Of a stretch of 64,000 nucleotides of DNA, positions 16,032 to 24,384 are shown in pieces. This stretch comes from Amycolatopsis umgeniensis. GTDB lineage: Bacteria; Actinomycetota; Actinomycetes; Mycobacteriales; Pseudonocardiaceae. The number at the start of each line of letters is the position of its first letter. Positions within the stretch are counted from its first letter, which is position 1. The position numbers and the translations under genes were made by a program. The notes beneath the pieces were generated by a model. That model worked only from the letters and a program-made list of their open reading frames with translations, was not told the origin of the DNA and searched no databases. The DNA is taken from assembly GCF_014205155.1 (NCBI RefSeq), contig NZ_JACHMX010000001.1, positions 4,216,001-4,280,000 on the forward strand. The letters run 5' to 3'.

Positions 16032-16775
16032 GTGCTCCAGAAGCCCGTCGAGCTGACGCTCCAGACATACGAAACCCTGCTGGACCACCACAATCTCGGC
16101 GACATCCACCCGACGCTCGTCCGTGGCGCGCAATGGTACCTGCCTGAGGAACGCCGTGCGCTGGCCGCCACCGCACAGTCCGAATTGGACAGACAGGGAC
16201 TGCTCAGGCACGGCCGGATCGACGACGAGTTCCTCGACACGCTGCGTTTCCTGCAGCGGCCCGCGGTCGAGTACTACTCGTGGGTGAAGTCCGAGGGACG
16301 TGAGCGGACCGTTCGCGCGGCGGGGAGTGGCCGGGAGGCGCTCACGGTCGTCCTGGTCGACAAGGTCGTCTACTTGAAGCCGACCAGGCCGGACACCCTC
16401 TCGCAGGATTTCACCGGGCTGCTCCCGGAGGCTCCCGCCGCGCGCACGCCGTCGTTGAACTGCTCGGAAGCCGATCTGCACGTCCTCATGAAGGGCGAAA
16501 TGCTGACCGGCAGCGGTCCGAGCATCCGCGACGCGAAGAAGATCCTCCAGTGGATCCGGTCGCCGCACCTCTTCTTCGGAAGGCTGTACGTCGCCATCCG
16601 TGACGGTGGCGGCAACCGGAAACGCGTCGAGAAACCACCGGGCTGGATGGACACCGAGCAGGGCCGCGTCGTGTTCGGCCCGGACGCCAAGGGCTGGGTG
16701 AGCCTCATGGGCGCCGGGCCGCACGAAATCGCCTCGAAGGTGGTCCAGCTGGAGTCTCAGCTCCGGGGCCGCTAG
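16032..16775 (+). CDS. espG: EspG-family ESX secretion chaperone
   Basis: The 247-aa product matches EspG proteins, cytoplasmic chaperones that bind the helical tip of PE-PPE pairs and keep them export-ready. It opens with the typical segment [25 protein letters not shown] and contains [20 protein letters not shown]. It ends with [20 protein letters not shown], the conserved EspG C-terminal strand and helix. It starts at GTG 16032, two bases after the PPE-like gene. No EccB/C/D/E or mycosin gene is present, so the chaperone must work with a secretion core encoded elsewhere. Its stop shares a CTAG with the convergent ABC transporter gene. Confidence 0.85.
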   Translation: MLQKPVELTLQTYETLLDHHNLGDIHPTLVRGAQWYLPEERRALAATAQSELDRQGLLRHGRIDDEFLDTLRFLQRPAVEYYSWVKSEGRERTVRAAGSGREALTVVLVDKVVYLKPTRPDTLSQDFTGLLPEAPAARTPSLNCSEADLHVLMKGEMLTGSGPSIRDAKKILQWIRSPHLFFGRLYVAIRDGGGNRKRVEKPPGWMDTEQGRVVFGPDAKGWVSLMGAGPHEIASKVVQLESQLRGR

Positions 16776-17527
16776 TCCTGGTGGTTCGGGTTGAGGACCC
16801 GCGAGAGGAACGTCTTCGTGCGTTCCTCCTGCGGGTCGCCGATGACCTGATCCGGCGCGCCCTGTTCGACGACGACGCCACCGTCCATGAACAGCACGAT
16901 GTCGGCCACCTCGCGCGCGAACTGCATCTCGTGCGTGACGACGAGCATCGTCATGCCCTCCTGCGCGAGCTGCCGCATGACCGCGAGGACGTCACCGACG
17001 AGCTCGGGGTCCAGCGCCGAAGTCGGCTCGTCGAACAGCATCACGTCCGGATCCATCGACAACGCCCTGGCGATCGCGACGCGCTGCTGCTGTCCACCGG
17101 AAAGCTGTGTCGGCAGCGAAGACTCCTTCTCCGCCAGGCCGACCTTCGCGAGGTTGTCCCGCGCGATGCGGTCCGCCTCGTCCTTGCCGCGCTTCAAAAC
17201 CTTGCGCTGCGCGACAGTCAGGTTCTCGAGAACACTGAGGTGCGAGAACAGGTTGAAGGACTGGAAGACCATGCCGATCTTCGTGCGGGCGCCGTCGATG
17301 TCGACGTCCGGATCGGTGATCTCGCTGCCGTTGACCACGATCTTGCCCTGCTGCGGTTCCTCGAGGAGGTTGACGCAGCGCAACAGCGTCGACTTGCCCG
17401 AACCGGACGGGCCGATGATGCAGACGACCTGTCCCCGCTCGACGTGGAGGTCGATGCCCTTGAGCACCTCGAGTTCGCCGAACGCCTTGTGCAGTCCTGA
17501 AACCTCGACGATCGTCTGGGTGCTCAT
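16772..17527 (-). CDS. glnQ: polar amino-acid ABC transporter ATPase (GlnQ type)
   Basis: The 251-aa protein is an ABC import ATPase of the polar amino-acid class. It shows Walker [10 protein letters not shown] (about residue 38), Q-loop region [10 protein letters not shown], signature LSGGQQQR, Walker B VMLFDEP, and the switch His in VVTHEM. ATG 17527 overlaps the permease stop by four bases (ATGA), so translation is coupled. It is the last gene of the operon SBP-permease-ATPase. Specificity (glutamine/glutamate or another polar residue) cannot be read from the ATPase. It converges on espG with interlocked stop codons and no terminator between them. Confidence 0.92.
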   Translation of the reverse strand: MSTQTIVEVSGLHKAFGELEVLKGIDLHVERGQVVCIIGPSGSGKSTLLRCVNLLEEPQQGKIVVNGSEITDPDVDIDGARTKIGMVFQSFNLFSHLSVLENLTVAQRKVLKRGKDEADRIARDNLAKVGLAEKESSLPTQLSGGQQQRVAIARALSMDPDVMLFDEPTSALDPELVGDVLAVMRQLAQEGMTMLVVTHEMQFAREVADIVLFMDGGVVVEQGAPDQVIGDPQEERTKTFLSRVLNPNHQD

Positions 17528-18330
17528 ACCGTTCCTCCGCCGGGCACTCCGGCTCCGTATTTCTTCTCTAGCCGCTGTTGCAGGATCGACAGCGGGATGG
17601 TGATGACCAGGTAGCACAGACCGGCGACGACGATCGGCGTCAGCCCCTTGGCCTCCAGCAGCGCCTGACGGCTGAACTGCGCCAGTTCCTGTTGCGCCGG
17701 CGTGGTGCCGAGCAGGAACGCCAGCGAAGAGTCCTTCGTCAGCATGATCAGCTCGTTGGCCAGCGGCGGCAGGATGATCCGGAACGCCTGGGGGATCACG
17801 ACGGTGATCATCGTGCGCGCGGGCGACATGCCGAGCGAACGCGCGGCCTCGACCTGTCCGCGCGGCACCGCCTGGATACCGGCGCGGATGGTCTCGGCCA
17901 TGTAAGCCGACGACACGATGCCCAGCGCCAGCATGATCGAAATGTTCCGCGGCAGGAACACGTTCGGGAAGGCGATCGGCACCCCGACACCGACCGCCAG
18001 GAAGATCAGCAGCGCGGGCAGGCCGCGGAAGAATTCGATGTACCCGCGCGCGAACCAGCGGTACGGGCCGACCGAAGACAGTCTCATCAGCGCGAGCAGG
18101 AGACCGAGGCCGAGGCCGAGCGCGAAGCCCAGCGCGGTGAAGATGATGGTGTTCTTCAGTGCGACGGTGATGACGTCCGGGAACTGCTTCGCGGCGACGT
18201 CGAGATCGAAGAACGCCTTGCCCAGCCGTCCCCAGTCGGCCAGGAACGCGAACACCACGACGATCACCAGCAACAGCGCGTACTGCGCCCACCGGAACGC
18301 CGATCGTCGCTGGCGGCGGCTCAGTGCCAT
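17524..18330 (-). CDS. polar amino-acid ABC transporter permease
   Basis: The 268-aa membrane protein has about five helices and the HisMQ-type signature [20 protein letters not shown] plus the EAA-like segment [21 protein letters not shown] that contacts the ATPase. I use ATG 18330 after GAGGAG; the open frame extends upstream but lacks a better site. Only one permease gene is present, so the transporter probably uses a homodimer. The N-terminus is basic ([13 protein letters not shown]) ahead of the first helix. It lies 70 bases downstream of the binding-protein gene and overlaps the ATPase gene. Confidence 0.9.
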   Translation of the reverse strand: MALSRRQRRSAFRWAQYALLLVIVVVFAFLADWGRLGKAFFDLDVAAKQFPDVITVALKNTIIFTALGFALGLGLGLLLALMRLSSVGPYRWFARGYIEFFRGLPALLIFLAVGVGVPIAFPNVFLPRNISIMLALGIVSSAYMAETIRAGIQAVPRGQVEAARSLGMSPARTMITVVIPQAFRIILPPLANELIMLTKDSSLAFLLGTTPAQQELAQFSRQALLEAKGLTPIVVAGLCYLVITIPLSILQQRLEKKYGAGVPGGGTV

Positions 18331-18400
18331 TTCTCTCCTCAAACAGGTGGCGACAAACCTGTGGCCGGTGCGCTGGGCACCGGCCACGGGGGACGGACTA

Positions 18401-19222
18401 TCAACCGGCGGTCGGGCTGCCCGGCTGCCAGGTCGGCGCCTTGCCGAACCACTTCTGGTAGATCTGCGCGTACGAGCCGTCGGTGACCGAGGCCTTGAGG
18501 ACCTCGTTGACCTGGGTGAGCAGGGCGGTGTTGCCCGTCTTCATGCCGATTCCGTAGAACTCGTTCGTCTTGAACTCCGTCACGACGGTGGTGTCGGGGT
18601 TCGTCTTCACGAAGTCGTAGAGCACGCCGTTGTCGTTGACGCCCGCGTCGATCTGGCCGCTCTTGACGGCCTGCTCCAGCAGCGCGAGGTCGTCGAAGGT
18701 GACGATCTCGGCGCCGGCGGCCTTTTCCTTGGCGTAGTCGGCACCGGTGGTGGCCGACTGGACACCGATCTTCTTGCCGGCGACGTTGCTCAGGTCCTTG
18801 ATCGGCGAACCGGTCTTGACCAGCAGCGCCTGCGACGCCTCGAAGTACGGGTCGGAGAAGGCGAACTTCGCCTTGCGCTTGTCGTTGATCGTCATCCCGG
18901 CGGCGGCGAGGTCGCACTGACCGGTGTTCATCGCCTCGCCGGACTCGATGTTCTCGAAGGCGATGTCGACGATGCTCTGCTCGACATTCAGCTTCTTCGC
19001 CACGAGGTCGACCAGGTCGACGTCGAAGCCGACGATCTTGTCGCCCTGCTTGACCTGGAACGGCTGGTAGGGCAGGTGCGTGCAGGTGGTGAGCTTGCCG
19101 GAAGCGACGAGCTGGACGCCACCGGCCGCGGTGCTCTGCCCACCTTCTTCACCACAGGCGGTCAACGCCCCCGCGGCGAGGGCGAGCGCCGGGATCAGGG
19201 CGAGCGCTTTGAATCGGGCCAC
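18401..19222 (-). CDS. polar amino-acid ABC transporter substrate-binding lipoprotein
   Basis: The 273-aa protein has a lipoprotein signal ending in LTAC (Cys at about residue 22), then a type II periplasmic-binding fold: KLTTCTHLPYQPFQ, VGFDVDLVDLVAKKL, DLAAAGMTINDKRK and FSDPYFEASQALLV, all hallmarks of the SBP_bac_3 family. GTG 19222 is preferred because AAGGAG lies upstream and the residues after it form a clean signal peptide; the longer frame would put foreign residues ahead of the signal. It leads the import operon. Ligand is a polar amino acid by family, not determined. Confidence 0.9.
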   Translation of the reverse strand: MARFKALALIPALALAAGALTACGEEGGQSTAAGGVQLVASGKLTTCTHLPYQPFQVKQGDKIVGFDVDLVDLVAKKLNVEQSIVDIAFENIESGEAMNTGQCDLAAAGMTINDKRKAKFAFSDPYFEASQALLVKTGSPIKDLSNVAGKKIGVQSATTGADYAKEKAAGAEIVTFDDLALLEQAVKSGQIDAGVNDNGVLYDFVKTNPDTTVVTEFKTNEFYGIGMKTGNTALLTQVNEVLKASVTDGSYAQIYQKWFGKAPTWQPGSPTAG

Positions 19223-19403
19223 GTCGTCACTCCTTGTAGTTCCCATGTGTCGAGAGCACGCATATTGCCACTCATCCGGCGGCAAGCACAGCACCGAGAC
19301 GTTACAGCGCTGTTTCCAGCGGAGATCGTCCCGACGACGGGATCGAGCCGACCTCGGTCCGGCGGATCCCGACAGGGGTTCAACTGGCCCAGCACGTGAA
19401 ACA

Positions 19404-19429
19404 CGGTGGGGCGCCGAAGCGCCCCACCG
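19404..19429 (-). terminator. terminator of small secreted protein gene
   Basis: CGGTGGGGCG and CGCCCCACCG form a perfect 10-bp stem with a 6-base loop, 10 bases beyond the minus-strand stop and followed on that strand by GTGTTTC. Confidence 0.75.
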
Positions 19430-19438
19430 TCGCCTTGT

Positions 19439-19726
19439 TTACTTGTTCCAATAATCGAACTTGTAGCCGTTGTAGCAGATACCCGCACAACTGGGGTCAA
19501 CAGGGAAGTACTGGAGCGGCCCAACTTTGTAATATCGGGCGAAGTCGCTCCGCTCACGGACACAGCTATTGTAGTTATGGCCGCACCAGCGACTCTTGAC
19601 ATCCGTTACGCCGACACTGGTCGACGGCGCCGCGGCACCGTCCTGAGCTGCCATCGCGACACCCGGGACAGCCAACGCCGACACCGCGGCACCGGCCACG
19701 ATGAACGCCTTCACAAGATTCTTCAC
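19439..19726 (-). CDS. small secreted protein with four cysteines
   Basis: The 95-aa precursor has a Sec signal peptide (MKNLVKAFIVAGAAVSALA...AMA, cleavage near residue 26) and a mature part of about 69 residues with four Cys in two pairs (WCGHNYNSC and SCAGIC), rich in Tyr and Asn. Two disulfides are likely. GTG 19726 follows AAGGGG and is preferred to an upstream ATG at 19747. Codon use and the flanking DNA are visibly less GC-rich than the neighbours (TAA stop, AAT, TAT and TTG codons), which hints at recent acquisition. No family is recognised; secreted inhibitor or antimicrobial are only guesses. Confidence 0.7.
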   Translation of the reverse strand: MKNLVKAFIVAGAAVSALAVPGVAMAAQDGAAAPSTSVGVTDVKSRWCGHNYNSCVRERSDFARYYKVGPLQYFPVDPSCAGICYNGYKFDYWNK

Positions 19727-19932
19727 GATTCCCCTTGAAAAGTGCATGAAAATTCAGATCCCGCTTATCGGGCAGATTGCGCGCGAATTATCGTATTGCG
19801 AAACGCCAAACAGAATTCAACCTTCCCCAGTCAGGTTTGAATACGCCCGGGAGGCTAGCATCAGGGCGATCATTCCACCAAGCCAGCCCCGGCATCTCGC
19901 GCCGGACGGGGTCCATGGGTCACGATGACCCC
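19727..19932. other. AT-richer intergenic region
   Basis: This 206-base gap is clearly lower in GC than its surroundings in its first half (runs such as GAAAATTCAGATC and GAATTATCGTATTGCG). It should hold the divergent promoters of the small secreted protein gene and the ATP-grasp operon. No defined operator is recognised. Confidence 0.4.
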
Positions 19933-21603
19933 ATGAACAACAACTCGGCGCCGCGCCTCCCACCCGCGGGCCGCCGCCCGCGGACGACGACGTCGGCGAG
20001 GCGGGCGGCGAAACCCGGAGCGCAGTTCGACGGCTACCTCTCGCCGTCAAGGCCGCACGCGGGCGCGTACGACGAGATGTTCACCGCCGACGGCACTGTC
20101 CGCCAGCCGTACCGCGCGTTGTACGAGTCGATTTCCGCGCTGACCTCGACGGATCTTTCGTCCCGCTCAGCGGCCATCGACCGGGCCATGGTGGATCAGG
20201 GCATCACCTTCTCGCTGTCCGGCCAGGAACGCCCGTTCCCGCTCGACCTGGTGCCGCGCGTGATCACTTCGGCCGAATGGAGCAAACTCGAACGCGGTGT
20301 GGCGCAACGGGTGCGCGCCCTCGAGGCCTTTCTCGCCGATATCTACGGCGACCGGCAGATCCTGCGCGAAGGCGTTCTCCCCCGGCGCCTGATCACCTCG
20401 TGTGAGCATTTCCAGCGCGAGGCTTTCGGGATCAACCCGCCCAACGGCGTCCGTATCCACGTGTCCGGTGTGGACCTGGTGCGCGACGAGGAGGGCACGT
20501 TCCGGGTACTGGAGGACAACCTCCGCAATCCCTCGGGTGTGTCGTACGTGATGGAGAACCGCCGCACGATGGCGCGTGTCTTCCCGGATCTGTTCGCGCA
20601 GCACCGGGTCCGCCCCGTCGGCGACTACGCCTCGCATCTGCTGCGCGCGCTGCGGGCGGCGGCCGCGGCGAACGTCGCCGACCCGATGGTCGTCGTGCTC
20701 ACGCCCGGTGTGCACAACTCCGCGTACTTCGAGCATTCGCTGCTGGCCCGGCTGATGGGGGTCGAACTGGTCGAAGGCCGCGACATGTTCTGCCGTGACA
20801 ACGTCGTCTACCTGCGCACCACCGAGGGCGAACGGCAGGTCGACGTCATCTACCGGCGGATCGACGACGAATTCCTCGATCCGGTGCACTACCGGCCGGA
20901 TTCCGTACTCGGCGTCGCCGGGATCCTCAACGCGGCCCGCGCGGGCAACGTGGTGGTCGCGAACGCCGTCGGCAACGGTGTCGGCGACGACAAACTCGTC
21001 TACACCTACGTGCCCGAGATGGTGAAGTACTACCTCAACGAGAAACCGCTGCTGCCCAACGTGGACACCTTCCGGTGCTGGCTGCCGGACGAGTTCGACC
21101 ACGTCATGCAGCATATGGACGAGCTCGTGGTCAAACCGGTCGAAGGCTCCGGCGGGTACGGCATCGTGTTCGGGCCCGAGGCGACGCCTGCCGAGCTCGC
21201 CGCGCTGAAGCGGAAGGTCCGGGCGCACAAACGCGGCTGGATCGCCCAGCCGGTGGTCCAGCTGTCCACCGTTCCGTCCAAAGTGGACGAACGACTGGCG
21301 CCACGGCACGTCGATCTCCGCCCGTTCGCGGTCAACGACGGCAAGGAGATCTTCGTGTTGCCGGGCGGGCTGACCAGGGTCGCGCTCCCCGAGGGCAGCC
21401 TGGTGGTCAACTCGTCGCAGGGCGGCGGCTCCAAGGACACCTGGGTGCTGGCGCCGCGGTCCTCCACGGCGGAACGCGAGCTGGAGCGGCCTGCGCTCGG
21501 TGCACTGTCCCAAGTGGACGGTCTGGTCGCCGAACAGGGCCCCGAGCTGACCACCACCCAGCAACAGCAGCAACAACAGGCACAGGGAGGTAACTCGTGC
21601 TAG
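19933..21603 (+). CDS. circularly permuted ATP-grasp ligase-type protein (DUF404/407)
   Basis: The roughly 556-aa protein belongs to the circularly permuted ATP-grasp type 2 family, predicted to form peptide or amide bonds. Conserved blocks are SGQERPFPLDLVPRVI, DIYGDRQILREG, GVDLVRDEEGTFRVLEDNLR, RNPSGVSYVMENR, VKPVEGSGGYGIVFGP and GGLTRVALPEGSLVVNSSQGGGSKD, where acidic and Lys residues bind ATP-Mg. The C-terminus is a Gln-rich tail. Start is uncertain: ATG 19933 lacks a ribosome site, and an in-frame ATG at 19915 behind GGACGGGG would add six residues. It heads a conserved three-gene operon with alpha-E and transglutaminase proteins, overlapping the next gene by seven bases. Confidence 0.85.
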   Translation: MNNNSAPRLPPAGRRPRTTTSARRAAKPGAQFDGYLSPSRPHAGAYDEMFTADGTVRQPYRALYESISALTSTDLSSRSAAIDRAMVDQGITFSLSGQERPFPLDLVPRVITSAEWSKLERGVAQRVRALEAFLADIYGDRQILREGVLPRRLITSCEHFQREAFGINPPNGVRIHVSGVDLVRDEEGTFRVLEDNLRNPSGVSYVMENRRTMARVFPDLFAQHRVRPVGDYASHLLRALRAAAAANVADPMVVVLTPGVHNSAYFEHSLLARLMGVELVEGRDMFCRDNVVYLRTTEGERQVDVIYRRIDDEFLDPVHYRPDSVLGVAGILNAARAGNVVVANAVGNGVGDDKLVYTYVPEMVKYYLNEKPLLPNVDTFRCWLPDEFDHVMQHMDELVVKPVEGSGGYGIVFGPEATPAELAALKRKVRAHKRGWIAQPVVQLSTVPSKVDERLAPRHVDLRPFAVNDGKEIFVLPGGLTRVALPEGSLVVNSSQGGGSKDTWVLAPRSSTAERELERPALGALSQVDGLVAEQGPELTTTQQQQQQQAQGGNSC

Positions 21604-22544
21604 CCCGCAACGCGGAATCGCTGTACTGGATCGGCCGGTACGTCGAACGCGCCGACGACACCTCCCGGATCCTCAACGTCTCCGTGCACCAGCTGCTCGA
21701 AGACGCCAGCGTCGACCCGGACCACGCGAGCCGTCAGTTGCTCGCCGTCCTCGGCATTTCGCCGGAGGGCATGGACTCGCTCGACGTGTGGAAGCTGACC
21801 GAACTGGTCGCCTACGCCAAGGACAATCCGGCGTCGATCGTCGGCTCGATCAACTCGGCCCGCGAGAACACACGCGGCGCCCGGGAGGTCGTCTCGACCG
21901 AGCTGTGGGAATGCCTGAACGCGACGTGGAACGCGGTCCCGGACAGACAGCGGTACGCGCGCCGCGCCGGGCCGCACGCTTTCCTTTCCTTCGTGGAGGA
22001 ACGCGCCGCGATGTTCGCCGGACTCGCGGATTCGACGATGAGCCGCGACGACGGCTGGCTGTTCATGGTGCTCGGCCGGTCGGTGGAACGCGCGGACATG
22101 GTGGTGCGGCTGCTGCTTTCGCGAGTCCAGGACAGTGCGTCCTCGCCCGGTTGGATCACCGTGCTCCGCTCGGCGGGGGCGCAGGACACGTACCTGAGGA
22201 CCTACCGCGGTGCGCTCGACGCCGCCCGTGTCGTGCAGTTCCTGATGCGGGACACGCTGTTCCCGCGGTCGGTGTTCCACGCGTTGCGCCAGGCCGAGGA
22301 ATGCCTGGAGCGGCTGGACCCCGGCGTCAACTCGCGTGCCAACGAGAAGTCCGAGGCGCTGCGACAGCTCGGCCGCGCTCGCAGCGAGCTGGAGTTCCTG
22401 CGGCAGTCGGATCTGCTGGACGACCTGCCGAAGCGGCTCGGCGCCCTGCAGACTTCGATCAAGGACATCGGCGACGCGGTTTCGGTGCAGTACTTCCATT
22501 CGTCACCGTGGGTGGCCTGGAGCGGTGCGGAGGTTTCGCTGTGA
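21597..22544 (+). CDS. alpha-E domain protein (DUF403)
   Basis: The 315-aa helical protein is the standard partner of the circularly permuted ATP-grasp enzyme. Family marks are MLARNAESLYWIGRYVERAD at the N-terminus, NARENTRGAREVVSTELWE-like (SARENTRGAREVVS), and FLMRDTLFPRSVFHALRQAEECL. It starts at GTG 21597 behind GGGAGG and inside the previous gene's end; its own stop overlaps the transglutaminase start by four bases (GTGA). The biochemical role is unknown; comparative genomics by others proposed that the trio makes and handles a peptide-like conjugate. Cytoplasmic by sequence. Confidence 0.88.
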   Translation: MLARNAESLYWIGRYVERADDTSRILNVSVHQLLEDASVDPDHASRQLLAVLGISPEGMDSLDVWKLTELVAYAKDNPASIVGSINSARENTRGAREVVSTELWECLNATWNAVPDRQRYARRAGPHAFLSFVEERAAMFAGLADSTMSRDDGWLFMVLGRSVERADMVVRLLLSRVQDSASSPGWITVLRSAGAQDTYLRTYRGALDAARVVQFLMRDTLFPRSVFHALRQAEECLERLDPGVNSRANEKSEALRQLGRARSELEFLRQSDLLDDLPKRLGALQTSIKDIGDAVSVQYFHSSPWVAWSGAEVSL

Positions 22545-23383
22545 CCTGGCAGCTTCGGGTGGCCCACCGGACGGGATACCGGTACGCGACACCGGCGACG
22601 CAGTCGTACAACGAGGCGCGGCTGACCCCGCGTTCGGATCGGCGGCAGACCACGGTCGTGAACCGTGTCGAGACGACGCCGGCGACCCGTGCGTACCGGT
22701 ACACCGATTACTGGGGCACCGTCGTGACCTCGTTCGACCTTCACGCGCCGCACACCGAGTTCACCGTGCTCGCGACGTCCGTGGTCGAGACCGCCGACGA
22801 AGGCGAGCCGATCCGATCGGCGTCGTGGAAGGACCTGCGCAGTGACACCGTGGTCGACCATCGCACCGAGTACCTGACGCCGACGTCGTACACGCCGCGC
22901 GATCCGGAGCTGACGAAGGTCGCGCGCGAACTGCGGAAGGGACTCGACCCGGCGGAGGCCGTGCTCGCGGTCTGCGCATGGGTCAACGACCAGCTCAAGT
23001 ACCAGCCGGGAACGACCGGTGTGCACAGCACGGCGACCGACGCCTGGCGTGCGCGCGAAGGGGTTTGCCAGGACTTCGCGCATGTGACGCTGGTGATGCT
23101 GCGCGCGATCGGCGTCCCCGCGCGGTACGTCTCCGGGTACCTGCACACGAAACCGGAGGCGAAGCTCGGCGAGACGGTCGAGGGCGAAAGCCACGCCTGG
23201 GTCGACGTCTGGACCGGCGGCTGGTGGGCCTACGACCCGACGAACGGGATCCCGGTCGGGCCGCGGCACGTCTGGGTCGCGTACGGCCGCGACTACGCCG
23301 ACGTGCCGCCGCTCAAGGGCATCTTCACCGGCGGCGGCCAGTCCACTTTGGACGTCTCGGTGCAGCTGACCCGGCTGACCTAG
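22541..23383 (+). CDS. transglutaminase-like cysteine protease-fold protein
   Basis: The 280-aa protein has an N-terminal beta domain (HRTGYRYATPATQSYNEARLTPR) and a transglutaminase-like catalytic domain. The triad is visible as Cys176 (REGVCQDFAH), His218 (GESHAWVDVW) and Asp232 (YDPTNG). Family members act as peptidases or amidases. With the ATP-grasp and alpha-E genes it forms a conserved operon in which it may cleave or transfer the ligated product; the substrate is unknown. No signal peptide. Its stop shares a CTAG with the convergent siderophore permease gene. Confidence 0.88.
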   Translation: MTWQLRVAHRTGYRYATPATQSYNEARLTPRSDRRQTTVVNRVETTPATRAYRYTDYWGTVVTSFDLHAPHTEFTVLATSVVETADEGEPIRSASWKDLRSDTVVDHRTEYLTPTSYTPRDPELTKVARELRKGLDPAEAVLAVCAWVNDQLKYQPGTTGVHSTATDAWRAREGVCQDFAHVTLVMLRAIGVPARYVSGYLHTKPEAKLGETVEGESHAWVDVWTGGWWAYDPTNGIPVGPRHVWVAYGRDYADVPPLKGIFTGGGQSTLDVSVQLTRLT

Positions 23384-24384
23384 GCCCGGCGCCGGAGCAA
23401 CAGCCAGAGCAGGTAGACGCCGCCGAGAGCCGCCGCGACCACACCCGCGGGCAGCAACGAGGACTCCAGCAGTCGCTGGCCGACGTAGTCCGCCGCGACG
23501 ACCAAGGTCGCGCCGACGAAGGCCGACGCGACCAGGTTGGGCCCCGGCAAACGCGTCATCCGCCGGGCCAGTTGCGGTGCGGCGAGGGCGATGAACTGGA
23601 GCGGCCCGGTGGCGGCGGTGGCCGCCGCCACCAGCGCGACGGCGACCAGCACCAGGATCAGCCGCACGCGAGGGACGTCGACGCCGATGCCGATGGCGGT
23701 GTCGTCGCCCATCTCCAGCATGCGCAGCGCACGCCCGTTCGCGAACACGATCGGGACGAGCACCGCCATCACGACCGCCAGCGGTACGAAGTAGGTCCAG
23801 TCGCGGCCGGAAAGGTCACCGACCAGCCAGCCGACCGCCTCCGCGGCGGCCTCGAGGTTCGCCTTCACCAGCAGATACGCGTTCACCCCGCCCAGCACCG
23901 CGCTGACCGCGATCCCGAGCAGCACCAACCGCGAACTCAGCAGACCGTGCGGCGCGCACAATGCCATCACGACGAGTGCGGTCACCAGCCCGCCTGCCAG
24001 CGCGCCGAGCGAGACGACGCCGGGTCCGCCGCCGAAGAACAGCAGGGTCACGATCCCGCCGGTCGCCGAACCGGTGGTGAACCCGATGACGTCCGGGCTG
24101 CCGAGCGGATTCCGGGTCACCGTCTGGAAGATCGCCCCGGCCAGTGCCAGCGCGGCGCCGACGAGGATCGCGACCAGCACCCGCGGAAGCCGTCCCATGA
24201 CGACCAGGTACTGCGCCTTCGTACCCGAACCGGCGAGGGTCGCGAGCACTTCGCCGGGGCTCATCTCGTAGTCGCCGGTGCCGACCGAGAGCACGACGAG
24301 GGCCGAGGTCACCAAGACCAGCGCGGCGACGACGACCGTCGATCGTCTGTCCAAACCGGACTCGCGACGGACGAGCGCGGTCAT
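23380..24384 (-). CDS. FecCD-type siderophore ABC permease 2
   Basis: The 334-aa membrane protein is a FecCD-type permease with about ten helices. Signature stretches are GRLPRVLVAILVGAALALAG, QTVTRNPLGSPDVIGFTTG, MLEMGDDTAIGIGVDVPRVR (ATPase contact) and GPLQFIALAAPQLARRMTR. Its start overlaps the stop of permease 1 (ATGA, 24381-24384), so the two are translationally coupled and probably form a heterodimeric channel. No ATPase gene follows, so a shared or distant FepC-type ATPase is needed. Transcription should start at the iron box upstream of permease 1. Confidence 0.9.
   Translation of the reverse strand: MTALVRRESGLDRRSTVVVAALVLVTSALVVLSVGTGDYEMSPGEVLATLAGSGTKAQYLVVMGRLPRVLVAILVGAALALAGAIFQTVTRNPLGSPDVIGFTTGSATGGIVTLLFFGGGPGVVSLGALAGGLVTALVVMALCAPHGLLSSRLVLLGIAVSAVLGGVNAYLLVKANLEAAAEAVGWLVGDLSGRDWTYFVPLAVVMAVLVPIVFANGRALRMLEMGDDTAIGIGVDVPRVRLILVLVAVALVAAATAATGPLQFIALAAPQLARRMTRLPGPNLVASAFVGATLVVAADYVGQRLLESSLLPAGVVAAALGGVYLLWLLLRRRA

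Noticed and set aside
13697..16775. Complete type VII secretion locus
   Set aside because: No EccB, EccC, EccD, EccE or mycosin gene is present; only accessory genes.
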